A DNA stretch of 64,000 nt from Flavobacteriales bacterium (GCA_016710965.1 JADJTW010000005.1:203317-267316), one strand, 5' to 3'. Positions 1-9,561 are shown, counted from the first letter of the stretch. Numbers and translations are program-made. The notes: generated by a model not told the origin, from the sequence alone.

Positions 1-1
1 C

Positions 2-3000
2 AACAGCCGATACGTGCTCCTGGGCGAAACACGGCAGACGGGCATACCGCTGCTGCATGAATCGCATAGCACGGGATCGCTCATGTTCGGTACCGATGGG
101 ACCCTGCTGGCCACTACCGGCGATGGTGCTAGCTACAGCAGCACCGACGTGGGCAGTGCAGGCGAGACCTATTGGTCGCAAGGGCTCGCCGACGGCATCA
201 TCCGTCCTCAGGAGAACGTGGGCGCCATGCGCTCGCAGATGGTGAATTCGCACAACGGCAAAGTGCTGCGCATGGACCCCAACACCGGCGACGGTGTGCC
301 CAGCAATCCCTGGTACGATGCCACGGCGCCACGTTCGCCCCGCTCGCGCGCCTTCGCCGTGGGCTTGCGCAATCCGTTCCGCTCCACCTTCAAGCCCGGC
401 TCGGGCAGTGCCGATCCCTCCGCAGGCCACCCAGGCACCATCTACATCGGCGATGTGCAGTGGAACACACGGGAGGACTTGCATGTGTGCTACGAGGCGG
501 GCATGAATTTCGGCTGGCCGATCTTCGAGGGGATGGATTCCAATGCGAGCTATGCCGCATCGCAGGTGCAGAACCAGGACACGCCGAACCCGCTCTATGA
601 CGGCATAACCTGCACGCAGCAGTACTTCCGCTTCACCGACCTTTTGAAGCAAGAGACGCTGACGCCGCTGAACGGCCACCCGAATCCGTGCAACACGGCA
701 CAGCAGATCCCCAATACCGTCCCCAAGTTCTTTCATGCACGACCGGCCATCGACTGGCTGCACGGCAACCAGAGCCGCTGCGGTGCTTTCAACGGCAACA
801 CACCGGTCACCTTCGATCTCGATGACCCCAGCTCGCCAGTACCGGGCCCACGCTTCGGCGGCAATGCCGCTGTGGCAGGGCCATGGACCGCAGGCTTGAA
901 CATGCCATTGGGCTATCAGGACTGCTCCTTCCACGGCGATTATGTGGGCGGCTGGATCCGTCGTTTCAAGTTCGATGCGAACGAGCGGCCGGTGAGCGTG
1001 CATGATTTCGCTTCGGGTCTGGGCAACATCACATGGATCGGCCTGGGCCCCGATGGATGCATCTGGTACATGCGCTACAATACTTCGGAGATACGACGCA
1101 TCTGCGTCGCTGGAACCGTGAACCTGCCGCCCGCAGTGGTGGCTGGCCAGAGCGTGCAATTCGGTCCTGGACCGCTGAACGTCAGCTTCAACAGCACAGG
1201 CACCAGCGATCCCGAGAACGGTGCGCTCACCTACCTATGGAGTTTCGGTGACGGTACGCCAACGAGCAATTCCCCGAATCCATCCCATATGTTCACTGCG
1301 CCAGCAGGCGTGCCAACGACCTACAATGTAACCCTCACCGTCACCGATCCTGGAGGCCAGCAGGGCGTGGCCAATCTATTCGTGAGCGTGAACAACACAC
1401 CTCCGCAGGTGAGCATCACGAGCATACCAGGTGATGGATTCTACCCTGTCGGGATCGATACCACTTACCTGCTGCAAGCCAGTGTGAGCGATCTGGAGCA
1501 CAGCGCCGCGCAGTTGACCTACGCCTGGCGGACGGTCTTCCACCACAACACGCACAACCACCCCGAAGCGATAAACACGAACGTGAATACGAGCACGGTG
1601 ATCAGCGGCGTTGGCTGCGATGGGAACGATTACTGGTACATCATCCACCTCACCGTTACTGATGCGGGCGGCCTGAGCACGCACGTGCAGCGCCGTTTGG
1701 ACCCGCGCTGTTACGCGATCGCCCCAACCGCTGTGATCAACTCCGACGTTAGTGCCGGAGCAGCACCGCTGAACGTGACCTTCGATGGTGCGCAGTCGTA
1801 TGATCCGGGTGGGATCGCGAGCTACTACTGGGACTTCGGCGACGGCACGAGCAGCACCAACGCATCACCGAACAAGACCTTCATGGAAACAGGGGACCAC
1901 CAGGTAACCTTGACTGTCACCGACAGCGATGGACTGACAGCGCAGGCCACGAAGACCATAAGCGTCATCACCCTGGCTCCGCCGCAATGCGTGGGCTCAG
2001 GAGGGAGCCTTTTGCGCGAATACTGGAACAACATCTCGGGCAGCGCCGTGACCGACTTGACGAACAGCGTGGCCTACCCGAACAGCCCAAGCGGCAGTTC
2101 CTTCCTCACCACGTTCCAGGGCCCCACCAGTTTCGGCAACAACTACGGTACCCGTGTGCGCGGCTACATCGTGGCGCCTCAAACAGGCAACTATGTCTTC
2201 ACCCTCACTTCCGACGATGCATCGGTCGTGTACCTGAGCCTCAATGCAGATCCACTTTACAAGCAGATCATCTGCAGTGTGCCGGGATGGACCAACGAGA
2301 CCGAGTACACCAAGTACGCCTCGCAGACCAGCAGCACCATCGCGCTTCAAGCTGGCGTGTACTACTACGTGGAACTGTTGCAGAAGGAGGGCAGCGGCGG
2401 CGACCATTTCGCCCTGCGCTGGCAAACGCCGAGCAATAGCACGATCACCATCATTCCTGGAAGCGCGCTGGCACGATGGCAGAATTGCTCGCCCAGCGTG
2501 CGCGTACGCACGTACTTGCAAGGCGCTTGGGACGCGAACCAGGGCTTGATGCGCGATGATCTCCGTGCCAGCGGCCTGGTTCCCACAACGGAGCCGTTCA
2601 CGGCGCTGGGCTTCACGCAGGCAGGTGGTGGCGGTGGCGAGACCGTGAGCGCTGCACGCTTGGCCCAGACCGGCAGCAACGCGGTGGTGGAATGGGTACT
2701 GGTGGAACTGCGCAGCGCCGGCAACCCCGCGAACATCGTAGCCACTCGCAGCGCCTTGCTGGAACGTGATGGTGACATCGTAGGCACCGACGGGTACGCG
2801 CGCTTGCTCTTCAATGTGGCTGCAGGCAATTACTATGTTACAGTGAGGCATCGCAACCATCTGGCTGCCATGAGCGCTGCTGCCATAGCGCTCAGCGCGA
2901 ATGAGGCGGCGTATGACTTCACATCGAGCACGATGAACGCGTGGGGAACCGACGCGCGTGCGGCTCTGCCCAACGGGCGACGTGCTTTGTGGGCTGGGAA

Positions 3001-3232
3001 TTCCCTGCTTGATGGATGGCTCCGCTATACAGGAAGTGGCAACGATCGCGATCCGATCCTGCTGCAGGTCGGTGGCAGCGTACCCACCAGCATCGCCACG
3101 GGCTACCTGCCTACTGACGTGAACCTCGATGGGGTGGTCCGCTACGTGGGCCTCAACAACGATCGCGATCCGATCCTGGTGAACATCGGTGGCAGCGTGC
3201 CCACGAACACGCGACAGCAGCAGTTGCCCTAG
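2..3232 (+). CDS. Secreted PQQ-dehydrogenase-like propeller protein with PKD and PA14 domains (5' partial)
   Basis: The frame is open to the left edge, so the true start and signal peptide lie outside the window. Numbering from the first in-window GTG (base 14), residues 1-370 form a glucose/sorbosone-dehydrogenase-like beta-propeller, with GLRNPFR near 116 and a GMNFGWP motif near 162. Next come a PKD domain (WSFGDGTP near 409), an Ig-like stretch, a second PKD domain (YYWDFGDGTSS near 604) and a PA14-like domain (about 665-805). The last 260 residues are a separate module with two copies of a NDRDPIL..xGGSVPT motif and a dockerin-like DVNLDG. The protein is probably exported and sugar- or polymer-binding. 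Whether the propeller still oxidises sugars cannot be told. No classic T9SS tail is visible. Confidence 0.85.
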   Translation, partial: NSRYVLLGETRQTGIPLLHESHSTGSLMFGTDGTLLATTGDGASYSSTDVGSAGETYWSQGLADGIIRPQENVGAMRSQMVNSHNGKVLRMDPNTGDGVPSNPWYDATAPRSPRSRAFAVGLRNPFRSTFKPGSGSADPSAGHPGTIYIGDVQWNTREDLHVCYEAGMNFGWPIFEGMDSNASYAASQVQNQDTPNPLYDGITCTQQYFRFTDLLKQETLTPLNGHPNPCNTAQQIPNTVPKFFHARPAIDWLHGNQSRCGAFNGNTPVTFDLDDPSSPVPGPRFGGNAAVAGPWTAGLNMPLGYQDCSFHGDYVGGWIRRFKFDANERPVSVHDFASGLGNITWIGLGPDGCIWYMRYNTSEIRRICVAGTVNLPPAVVAGQSVQFGPGPLNVSFNSTGTSDPENGALTYLWSFGDGTPTSNSPNPSHMFTAPAGVPTTYNVTLTVTDPGGQQGVANLFVSVNNTPPQVSITSIPGDGFYPVGIDTTYLLQASVSDLEHSAAQLTYAWRTVFHHNTHNHPEAINTNVNTSTVISGVGCDGNDYWYIIHLTVTDAGGLSTHVQRRLDPRCYAIAPTAVINSDVSAGAAPLNVTFDGAQSYDPGGIASYYWDFGDGTSSTNASPNKTFMETGDHQVTLTVTDSDGLTAQATKTISVITLAPPQCVGSGGSLLREYWNNISGSAVTDLTNSVAYPNSPSGSSFLTTFQGPTSFGNNYGTRVRGYIVAPQTGNYVFTLTSDDASVVYLSLNADPLYKQIICSVPGWTNETEYTKYASQTSSTIALQAGVYYYVELLQKEGSGGDHFALRWQTPSNSTITIIPGSALARWQNCSPSVRVRTYLQGAWDANQGLMRDDLRASGLVPTTEPFTALGFTQAGGGGGETVSAARLAQTGSNAVVEWVLVELRSAGNPANIVATRSALLERDGDIVGTDGYARLLFNVAAGNYYVTVRHRNHLAAMSAAAIALSANEAAYDFTSSTMNAWGTDARAALPNGRRALWAGNSLLDGWLRYTGSGNDRDPILLQVGGSVPTSIATGYLPTDVNLDGVVRYVGLNNDRDPILVNIGGSVPTNTRQQQLP

Positions 3233-3474
3233 GTGCTGCGAAAGGCCCGCAGGTAGGCGCTCAGCGCTTTGCCGCGCGGAAGCCTGGCCACGTTCTCCAG
3301 GACGGCTCGCGTTCGCGCATCAAGCACGCGCTGGTCGGTGTGGTCCTTGGTGCGTTCTGTGAAGCGCTTGCCTATGGTCATGGTGCTGGCGTTGGTGACC
3401 CAAAGCACGCCTGTCACCACGCTGTCCGCAATACCGCGATCGTGGTATTCGCAAGGGCATCAATGAACGATCGC
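3229..3474 (-). pseudogene. Possible 3' remnant of an unidentified gene
   Basis: The reverse strand holds an open frame of about 80 codons with codon use like real genes here. It starts after an in-frame stop and ends convergently on top of the stop of the upstream propeller gene. The product contains YHDRGIADSV, GVLWVTNAS and a basic stretch, and I do not recognise a family. No good start codon precedes the conserved-looking part. It could be a decayed C-terminus, a small real gene starting at an internal GTG or ATG, or chance coding in GC-rich DNA. Confidence 0.3.
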
Positions 3475-3485
3475 TGGTGAATGGA

Positions 3486-4640
3486 TCAGTTCCCGTTCGG
3501 ATCGCGTCGCACCAACAGCACCTGTCGCGCAGAGGCATCGAAGGTCCAACCCGTGGAGATGAAGCCATCGGGCAATGCCAGCATCGCCAGTAGACGCTCC
3601 TCCTTGCCCAGGTCCCATGCTCGTTCCCACACCGTCGTGCCAGTGTTGGTGGTCCGATAGGCCAGCGCATCGCTTTCACCGGTCACTCCGCTGCGCTCGC
3701 CGCAGATGAGCGCATCGCCGTTGGGGGCGATGTCCAATCCGAAGGCACGGCGGTCATAGAGCGTATCGCCAACGGCCTTTGTCCAGAGGGTGTCGCCATT
3801 CAGGTCGATGGCGATGAGATAGACGGATTCCTTGGTCCGTTGCTCGGTCTGGTCGAACATCCCAAGGGAGAGTGTGCTGCCCGCCATGAGGAAGGTGCCC
3901 GGTCCGATGGGCTTGATGGCACGGCCGATCTCGTCATCGGCGCCACCCCACGAAGTGGTCATGAGCGCATTGCCCGCGAGATCGAGACGTGCGAACCACG
4001 CATCCGTGGTGCCGCCGAAATTCACCTGCCGACCCGTGAGCATGATGTCGTTGCCCTGCACGCTCACCCCGTATGCCTCCTCATCCAATGTGCTTCCCAA
4101 TGAGGTGCTCCAAAGCACGTTTCCATTCGCTGTAAAACGCGTGACCCATACGTCATGCCCGGCGCCAGCTGCGCGAACGCCGGCGGCTATGGCACCACCG
4201 TCCGGGACGGACTCCACGCAGAAATATTGCTCATCGCCTGCCAGCTCGGGTTGTGCGATCCACGCCACAGCACCGCTTGCTTCCAGCTTCACCAACAGGC
4301 CATCGTGCGTGCTGGCGTCCGCTGGAATGATGCTGCCAGCGATGAACGCCGTGGACGCAATCCCCGCGCACATGGCTTGCACGAAGGCGTTGTTGCCGAC
4401 GCCGGGCATGGGCTCCCATGCAGGGAGTGCACCCGCTGGATCGAGGCTCAGCAGGTGGGCCTGGTAAACAGGACCGATGGATCCCAGGTATCGCGTAGCC
4501 ACGCGGAATCCGTTCGCGGAAGGCACGATGCCGGTGGCATCCTGCGCCAGCCATCCTCCATAGGTGTTGATGAAGCCCTGGCCCATGGCTGTATGGCAAA
4601 GCATGACAAAAGCGGGAGCGGAAAGGAGTGCCCGAAGCAT
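3486..4640 (-). CDS. Secreted beta-propeller-type protein of unknown function
   Basis: The 384-residue protein begins with a signal peptide (MLRALLSAPAFVMLCHTAMG, cut before QGF). The rest is built of repeats in which a Trp-containing segment such as VWVTRFTANGNVLWSTSLG or SVYLIAIDLNGDTLWTKAVG recurs about every 50 residues. This is the pattern of the delta-60/SBBP-like beta-propellers common in Bacteroidota exoproteins. It ends without a recognisable T9SS sorting domain. No catalytic motif is visible. It is convergent with the preceding propeller gene and divergent from the PAP2 gene, 45 bases away. Confidence 0.7.
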   Translation of the reverse strand: MLRALLSAPAFVMLCHTAMGQGFINTYGGWLAQDATGIVPSANGFRVATRYLGSIGPVYQAHLLSLDPAGALPAWEPMPGVGNNAFVQAMCAGIASTAFIAGSIIPADASTHDGLLVKLEASGAVAWIAQPELAGDEQYFCVESVPDGGAIAAGVRAAGAGHDVWVTRFTANGNVLWSTSLGSTLDEEAYGVSVQGNDIMLTGRQVNFGGTTDAWFARLDLAGNALMTTSWGGADDEIGRAIKPIGPGTFLMAGSTLSLGMFDQTEQRTKESVYLIAIDLNGDTLWTKAVGDTLYDRRAFGLDIAPNGDALICGERSGVTGESDALAYRTTNTGTTVWERAWDLGKEERLLAMLALPDGFISTGWTFDASARQVLLVRRDPNGN

Positions 4641-4685
4641 GCCACGAACTTACCATCACGCGACTTGCACCGCTAGCTTCGCCGC

Positions 4686-5333
4686 ATGACCGATACACGA
4701 TCGATCGTGCGCAGCTTCGTCATCGGCTGGCTCATTATGGCGGCCATCGCGCTTGTGTTCGTTGTGCTCACGGAACAGTTCGAGCTGCATGCTTCGATCA
4801 ATCGTCATCATGCTCCTTGGGCTGATGTGTTCTTCCGCTTCTACACGCATGCTGGCGATGGTCTCGTTCCAACAGTGCTTGCCTTGCTGTTGCTCTTGGT
4901 GAAGGATGTCCGCTCCTTCATGATGATGGGCTTGAGCTGCGGGCTCAGCGCCATTGCGGTACAGGTGCTCAAGCGAACGGTCTTCGCCGATCATCATCGG
5001 CCGGGCATGTTCCGCGATGTGCTGGTCGATATGGATTGGGTCCCGGGCATCGAGCAGATGAACCACTTCAGTTTCCCTAGCGGGCATGCCACCTGCGCGT
5101 TCAGCATGTGCCTTGCCGCAGCTGTGGTCATCGGAAAGCGCCACTGGGCGTTGCCCATGCTGGTGATCGCCGTTATGCTTGCCTTTTCTCGCGTCTATCT
5201 CTCACAGCATTTCACCGAGGACGTGCTGGCAGGTTCCGCATTGGGCACGCTCACCGCCGTGGGTGTGCATCACTGGCTGTACCGCAGTTCCTTCGCGGCG
5301 AAACCGTGGCTTGCCAAAAGGGCGTTCCGCTAG
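4686..5333 (+). CDS. PAP2-family membrane phosphatase
   Basis: This 215-residue integral membrane protein has the three phosphatidic-acid-phosphatase type 2 signatures: a Lys-rich KRTVFADHHRP (96-106), PSGH (131-134) and SRVYLSQHFTED (168-179). The conserved Arg, Ser-Gly-His and the His-x3-Asp pair are all present, so it should be active. About six hydrophobic helices surround them. Family members dephosphorylate lipid phosphates such as undecaprenyl pyrophosphate, phosphatidic acid or lipid A, and the substrate here is not evident. Its stop codon overlaps the stop of the convergent outer-membrane protein gene. Confidence 0.9.
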   Translation: MTDTRSIVRSFVIGWLIMAAIALVFVVLTEQFELHASINRHHAPWADVFFRFYTHAGDGLVPTVLALLLLLVKDVRSFMMMGLSCGLSAIAVQVLKRTVFADHHRPGMFRDVLVDMDWVPGIEQMNHFSFPSGHATCAFSMCLAAAVVIGKRHWALPMLVIAVMLAFSRVYLSQHFTEDVLAGSALGTLTAVGVHHWLYRSSFAAKPWLAKRAFR

Positions 5334-5824
5334 AACCAGTAGCGTGCTCCTAGCGCAGCATCCAGGTCGAAGGACGTGGAGGGCGTCAAGTCCAAGGACG
5401 GCACTAGTTCCATGAAGATGTCCACGGGAGCGCCCTCGAACATGTAGTCGAGCCCAACGGGGAAACGCGCGCCGATTCCGATGCGTGACCCATCGTAATC
5501 CTCCCAACGACCACGGTACCAGTACCGGCCGCCCGACCACGAACGGACCCGGATACCAGGGCCGTAGTACAAGGCCATTTGCCCCTTGCTCACGGTGATG
5601 AGCGAGGTGTTGTGGAAGAGATAGTCGGAATGCAGATGCACGTATCGGCCGTACACGCCCCAGGCCAGGCCGAAATCAAGGGCTCGTTCACCATCGGAGA
5701 GCCACAGCTTCGCGCTCAGGCCAGTGGGGTCGCCCAGCATGAAGCCCAATCCGAAGCCGCTGCTCTGTGCGCTGCCTGTCGCTGCCATGCCGACGAAGGC
5801 GAGCGAATAGATCATCTTTTTCAT
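5330..5824 (-). CDS. Outer-membrane beta-barrel-like protein
   Basis: I chose the second Met (MKKMIYSLAFVGMAATGSAQ) because it gives a clean signal peptide, although an ATG eight codons upstream is also possible. The mature part of about 145 residues has alternating hydrophobic strands (GFGLGFMLGDPTGLSAKLWL, ALYYGPGIRVRSW, DAALGARYWF) and ends in an aromatic Phe, typical of small Bacteroidota outer-membrane barrels of the DUF3996/porin-like sort. The role is unknown. Confidence 0.7.
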   Translation of the reverse strand: MKKMIYSLAFVGMAATGSAQSSGFGLGFMLGDPTGLSAKLWLSDGERALDFGLAWGVYGRYVHLHSDYLFHNTSLITVSKGQMALYYGPGIRVRSWSGGRYWYRGRWEDYDGSRIGIGARFPVGLDYMFEGAPVDIFMELVPSLDLTPSTSFDLDAALGARYWF

Positions 5825-5902
5825 GCGCCGAAGTTCTGATTGCTTCAAGGGACTCCTCCAACACGCAGGCCCATTACTATCAACAGGCCGATCTGCATGG
5901 GC

Positions 5903-7033
5903 TCAATCGCCCACGTAACTGATCCGATAGATCATGTCGGCCGAGTCGTCGCTCACCAGCAGCGATCCGTCCGGTGCCACAAGCACATCCGCCGGGCGCC
6001 CAGAGGCTTTGCTGCCGTTCAGCCACCCTTCGGCGAACACTTCGGTCGTGGCGCTGCCATCGGGCTGCGGGAATGCCACCATGACGCGGTAGCCGATGGG
6101 CGTGCTGCGGTTCCAACTGCCGTGCTGTGCAATGAAGATGGCGTTGCGGTATTTCCCCGGGAACTGCGTACCGGTGTAGAAACGCATCCCCAAGGGCGCC
6201 ACATGCGGCCCCATCGGCGCAGCAGGTGGGACGAAGTCGCTGCAAGGACGTTGATCCCCGAACTCGGGGTCCTTCACGGTGCCTGCATGGCAGAATGGGT
6301 AGCCGAAATGCTGCCCTTCAGTGTGAAGCACGTTCAACTCGCAATCCGGGGTGTTATCACCGAGCATATCCCGACCGTTATCCGTGAACCACAGTTCGCC
6401 CGTCACAGGATGCCAGTCGAAGCCCACCGAGTTGCGCACGCCATGGGCGATGATCTCCCGGCCGCTGCCGTCCGCGTTGATGCGCGTGATGCTCGCATAC
6501 ACGGGATCATCGCTCAGGCAATTGTTGCAGGGCGCACCAACGGGCACGTACAGTTTCCCATCGGGTCCGAAGGCGATGAACTTCCAGCCGTGGTGCGTTT
6601 CGGTGGGGTAGCTGCTGGTGACCACCACCGGCACGGGTGGGGTGGCCAGCCGATCCTCGATGGAATCCAGCCGCAGGATCCGGCTCACATCGCTCACGTA
6701 CAGCGCGCCGTCCTTGAAGGTGACGCCAACGGGCATGTTCAATCCCTTTGCAACGATGTGCCGTTCATCGGCCTTGCCATCGTTATTGGTGTCCTTCAGC
6801 GCGTACACCACGCCTGCATCACGGCTGCCCACGAAGAGGGTGCCCTTGTCGCCCCAGCACATTGCACGCGCGTTGCGCACATCCTTGGCGAATACATCGA
6901 TCCGGAAGCCCGCTGGTACGTGGATATCCACCAGATCGGGAGAGCCGCCCATGATCGTGGGCACGCACACCGCGTTCGTGAGCGCGCAGCCCAGCAGCAG
7001 CCAGGTGAGCTTGTGTACAGGCGTTGATCGCAT
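5903..7033 (-). CDS. PQQ-dependent sugar dehydrogenase / sorbosone dehydrogenase-like protein
   Basis: The start was set at MRSTPVHK, which gives a short basic n-region followed by a hydrophobic stretch with LLLGC, so it may be a lipoprotein. The remainder is a six-bladed soluble quinoprotein-dehydrogenase-like propeller: GFRIDVFAKDVRNARAM near the N-terminus, RNSVGFDWHP, LWFTDNGRD, GWKFIAFGPDGKLYVPVG, and RPADVLVAPDGSLLVSDD near the end. Family members oxidise aldoses or related sugars in the periplasm with PQQ. No PQQ synthesis genes lie nearby, so the activity is inferred. It ends 9-22 bases from the selD stop on the same strand. Confidence 0.85.
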   Translation of the reverse strand: MRSTPVHKLTWLLLGCALTNAVCVPTIMGGSPDLVDIHVPAGFRIDVFAKDVRNARAMCWGDKGTLFVGSRDAGVVYALKDTNNDGKADERHIVAKGLNMPVGVTFKDGALYVSDVSRILRLDSIEDRLATPPVPVVVTSSYPTETHHGWKFIAFGPDGKLYVPVGAPCNNCLSDDPVYASITRINADGSGREIIAHGVRNSVGFDWHPVTGELWFTDNGRDMLGDNTPDCELNVLHTEGQHFGYPFCHAGTVKDPEFGDQRPCSDFVPPAAPMGPHVAPLGMRFYTGTQFPGKYRNAIFIAQHGSWNRSTPIGYRVMVAFPQPDGSATTEVFAEGWLNGSKASGRPADVLVAPDGSLLVSDDSADMIYRISYVGD

Positions 7034-7054
7034 GGGGTGGAGCAAACTTAACCG

Positions 7055-8101
7055 CTACCGAACGGTGACCGTCGGGCCTTCCGCCTTGGCCACCATGCTC
7101 CCGATCACGCTAGCTGGATCGCCTGCGGATGCGATCAACTCCTTCACGTGCTCCACAGCATCCGGTGCCACCGAAATGAGCAAGCCTCCGCTCGTCTGCG
7201 GATCGCTCAAGAGCATCATGCGTTCGAGTTCGCTGGCACCGCTCACCTTGCCGTGGTATGACTTCCAATTCCGCAGCGCGCCATCGGCGTAGCATCCTTG
7301 CTGCACGTGCATCCGTGCATCGGGGATGATCGGAACACTGGCGTAGTCCAGTGCGGCGTTCGCGCCGCTGGCTTCGCACACTTCCAACAGGTGGCCGAGC
7401 AAGCCGAAGCCTGTGACATCGGTCAGCGCGTGTACGCCGGGCACTTCGCCCAAGGCAGCGCCCACCTTATTGCTGCGGCACATCCATTCCGTTGCGATGC
7501 CCGCGTGCTCTGCTGCCAGGATCCCGCGCTTCATCGCTGTTGCAAGCACGCCAACACCGAGCGGCTTCGTGAGCAACAGCGCATCGCCTTCGCGTGCCGT
7601 GTCGTTCCGCTTGATGTTCGTCACGGCCACTTCACCGGTCACTGCGAGACCGAAGAACGGTTCTGGTGCATCGATGCTGTGCCCACCGGCGAGCGCGATA
7701 CCCGCTTCGTGACAGGCCGTGCGCCCCCCATCAAGCACGCGCGCGGCCAGCTCTGCGGGGAGCTTGTCCACCGGCCAACCCAGGATGGCCACTGCGAGCA
7801 AGGGCTTGCCACCCATCGCATACACATCGCTGAGCGCGTTCGTTGCGGCTATGCGACCGAAGTCGAATGCATCATCGACGATGGGGGAGAAGAAGTCCGT
7901 GGTGCTGATCAACGCGCGACCGTTGCCGATGTCGTACACGGCGGCGTCGTCCTTCGAGCCATAGCCCACGAGCAAGCGGGGATCGGGGAAGGATCCCAGC
8001 TCGCTCTTCAGGATCGTGTCCAGCACCGCTGGCGCGATCTTGCAACCACAGCCGGCGCCGTGACTGTATTGGGTGAGGCGGATCTCAACGGGCGATGACA
8101 T
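7055..8101 (-). CDS. selD: Selenide, water dikinase (selenophosphate synthetase)
   Basis: SelD makes selenophosphate from selenide and ATP. The 348-residue protein starts with MSSPVEIRLTQYSHGAGCGC and carries the catalytic Cys (Cys18) and Lys21, so it is a cysteine-type rather than selenocysteine-type enzyme. The ATP-binding core is recognisable (GNGRALISTTDFFSPIVDD, ALAGGHSIDAPEPFFG, LTKPLGVG, DVTGFGLLGHL). Its start overlaps the upstream mnmH stop by 17 bases, so the two are translated as one operon. No selA or selB is in the window, so the likely use of selenium is tRNA selenouridine. Confidence 0.97.
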   Translation of the reverse strand: MSSPVEIRLTQYSHGAGCGCKIAPAVLDTILKSELGSFPDPRLLVGYGSKDDAAVYDIGNGRALISTTDFFSPIVDDAFDFGRIAATNALSDVYAMGGKPLLAVAILGWPVDKLPAELAARVLDGGRTACHEAGIALAGGHSIDAPEPFFGLAVTGEVAVTNIKRNDTAREGDALLLTKPLGVGVLATAMKRGILAAEHAGIATEWMCRSNKVGAALGEVPGVHALTDVTGFGLLGHLLEVCEASGANAALDYASVPIIPDARMHVQQGCYADGALRNWKSYHGKVSGASELERMMLLSDPQTSGGLLISVAPDAVEHVKELIASAGDPASVIGSMVAKAEGPTVTVR

Positions 8102-9113
8102 GGGCGTGTTCCATCAAGCGTTGTGCGAGGCCCCGAAGATCAGCTGCCGCAGCATCCTCTCGCACGATCTGCTTCGCATCGCGTGTTTCCGCCCCATGCA
8201 AGTACGCCTTGTCGTAGTAAGTAAGCATGATCATCGCCACCGTCTTCAGATCACCTGCTTCCAACGCGATCAGCGCCGCCTTGCAATGCTGCGGTCCCAG
8301 CCGCCTTTCAATCCGCTTGGTCGCTTCAGCCAGTTGCTCTTTCGGGAACTTGCCGTAGTCCACCACGAGGCGTTCAGCCCGCTGCTCCTGTGGCATGTCG
8401 GCGAAGTAGAGCACCGCGCTGCGCATGCGATCGAAGAGGACTTGCGGGATCTTGCACCGGCCGATCATGATGCTCTCATCCTCCAGCCAAAGCGCGCGCG
8501 ACCGATCCACCTGGCGTAGTTCGTTCCACAAGAGATTCTCGAAGTGCTCGGTCGTAGGTTGTGGCTCTTCGCCCAGCGCCCCGAACGATGAACCCTTGTG
8601 GTGCGCCAGCGCTTCGAGGTCGATGACTTGTTCGCCCAAAGTGCGCAAGTGCCCGAGCAATTCGGTCTTGCCGGTACCAGTGTAACCGCCGAGCACAAGC
8701 AGGTCGATAGGAGCAGAGAAGGAATCGAGCACATGCTGCCGGAACGCCTTGTATCCCCTGCGCAGCGTCACCACCTCCGCGAAGCCCGCCTTGTCCAGCA
8801 GCCAGGCCACGCTGCCGCTGCGTTCGCCACCGCGCCAGCAATGCACGCGGATCCGCCCGTCGGGTGCCAGCGCACGCGCTTCCTCCACGATGGCCGCGAG
8901 CTTCGGACCAACGATGCGCAGGCCTTCGAGCACGGCGGCGTCACGTCCCTGTTGTTTGTACAGCGTACCTACGATCACGCGCTCCTCATTACTGAAGAGC
9001 GGCAGCGAATGCGCGCCGGGGATGTGCCCGTGCGCGAACTCGCCGGGCGAGCGCACGTCGATGATGGGTGTGGCCCCTTCGAGGAAATCAGCGATGTCGA
9101 GCGGACGCACCAT
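8085..9113 (-). CDS. mnmH: tRNA 2-selenouridine synthase
   Basis: MnmH (SelU/YbbB) replaces sulfur of 2-thiouridine at the wobble position of Lys, Glu and Gln tRNAs with selenium, using selenophosphate from the adjacent SelD. The N-terminal rhodanese domain has the active Cys in HCWRGGERSGS (Cys92). A P-loop, GYTGTGKTE, lies at 143-151. At 342 residues the length fits the family. It is the first gene of the selenium operon and overlaps selD by 17 bases. A small conserved gene is 18 bases upstream on the same strand. Confidence 0.96.
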   Translation of the reverse strand: MVRPLDIADFLEGATPIIDVRSPGEFAHGHIPGAHSLPLFSNEERVIVGTLYKQQGRDAAVLEGLRIVGPKLAAIVEEARALAPDGRIRVHCWRGGERSGSVAWLLDKAGFAEVVTLRRGYKAFRQHVLDSFSAPIDLLVLGGYTGTGKTELLGHLRTLGEQVIDLEALAHHKGSSFGALGEEPQPTTEHFENLLWNELRQVDRSRALWLEDESIMIGRCKIPQVLFDRMRSAVLYFADMPQEQRAERLVVDYGKFPKEQLAEATKRIERRLGPQHCKAALIALEAGDLKTVAMIMLTYYDKAYLHGAETRDAKQIVREDAAAADLRGLAQRLMEHAHVIAR

Positions 9114-9131
9114 GTTCGCGGTGCTTCGCGA

Positions 9132-9533
9132 TCAGGTGATCGAGTTCAGCATCACGCTGAAGACCGTGATGCTGTTGGGATCGCGGTCGTAGAAGAGCTT
9201 GTCCAGCGCTTCCAACACGTTCTTCGCGCGGAAGTAGGAGGTCTGCAATCCGCTGTCGCCGCGTGTGCTCCACTGGATGGTGTAGCTGCTCGTGCGCTCC
9301 TTGTAGGTCTTCACATAGTCCAGCATCTCGCGCAGCGCGTCCACCTTGTCGCTACCGGTGGTGGCATGGAAGAGAAAGCTCTGGTTGTGCTTCGGGTTCA
9401 GGGTGATCAGGTGGAGCTGCGTGCGCTTGCCCTTCGTATCGAAGTTGAACACCAGGCTGTCCTTGCCCAGTCCGATGTAGTTGCCGATCTCCTTCTGGAG
9501 ACGGGCCAGTTCGAGGTTGCGGTCCTTGGTCAT
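9132..9533 (-). CDS. Conserved hypothetical protein
   Basis: The 133-residue start (MTKDRNLELARLQKEIGNYI) was chosen over an upstream codon because the extension would run into the upstream polysaccharide gene with unlike codon use. It has no signal peptide. The sequence is soluble, alpha/beta, with a charged C-terminal half (ALREMLDYVKTYKERTSSYT, NVLEALDKLFYDRDPNSITV). I do not recognise the family. It sits between the polysaccharide dehydratase gene and mnmH on the same strand and may be cotranscribed with either. Confidence 0.7.
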   Translation of the reverse strand: MTKDRNLELARLQKEIGNYIGLGKDSLVFNFDTKGKRTQLHLITLNPKHNQSFLFHATTGSDKVDALREMLDYVKTYKERTSSYTIQWSTRGDSGLQTSYFRAKNVLEALDKLFYDRDPNSITVFSVMLNSIT

Positions 9534-9561
9534 GGCGAGGGTCGAAGGTATCCGAAGGTCT

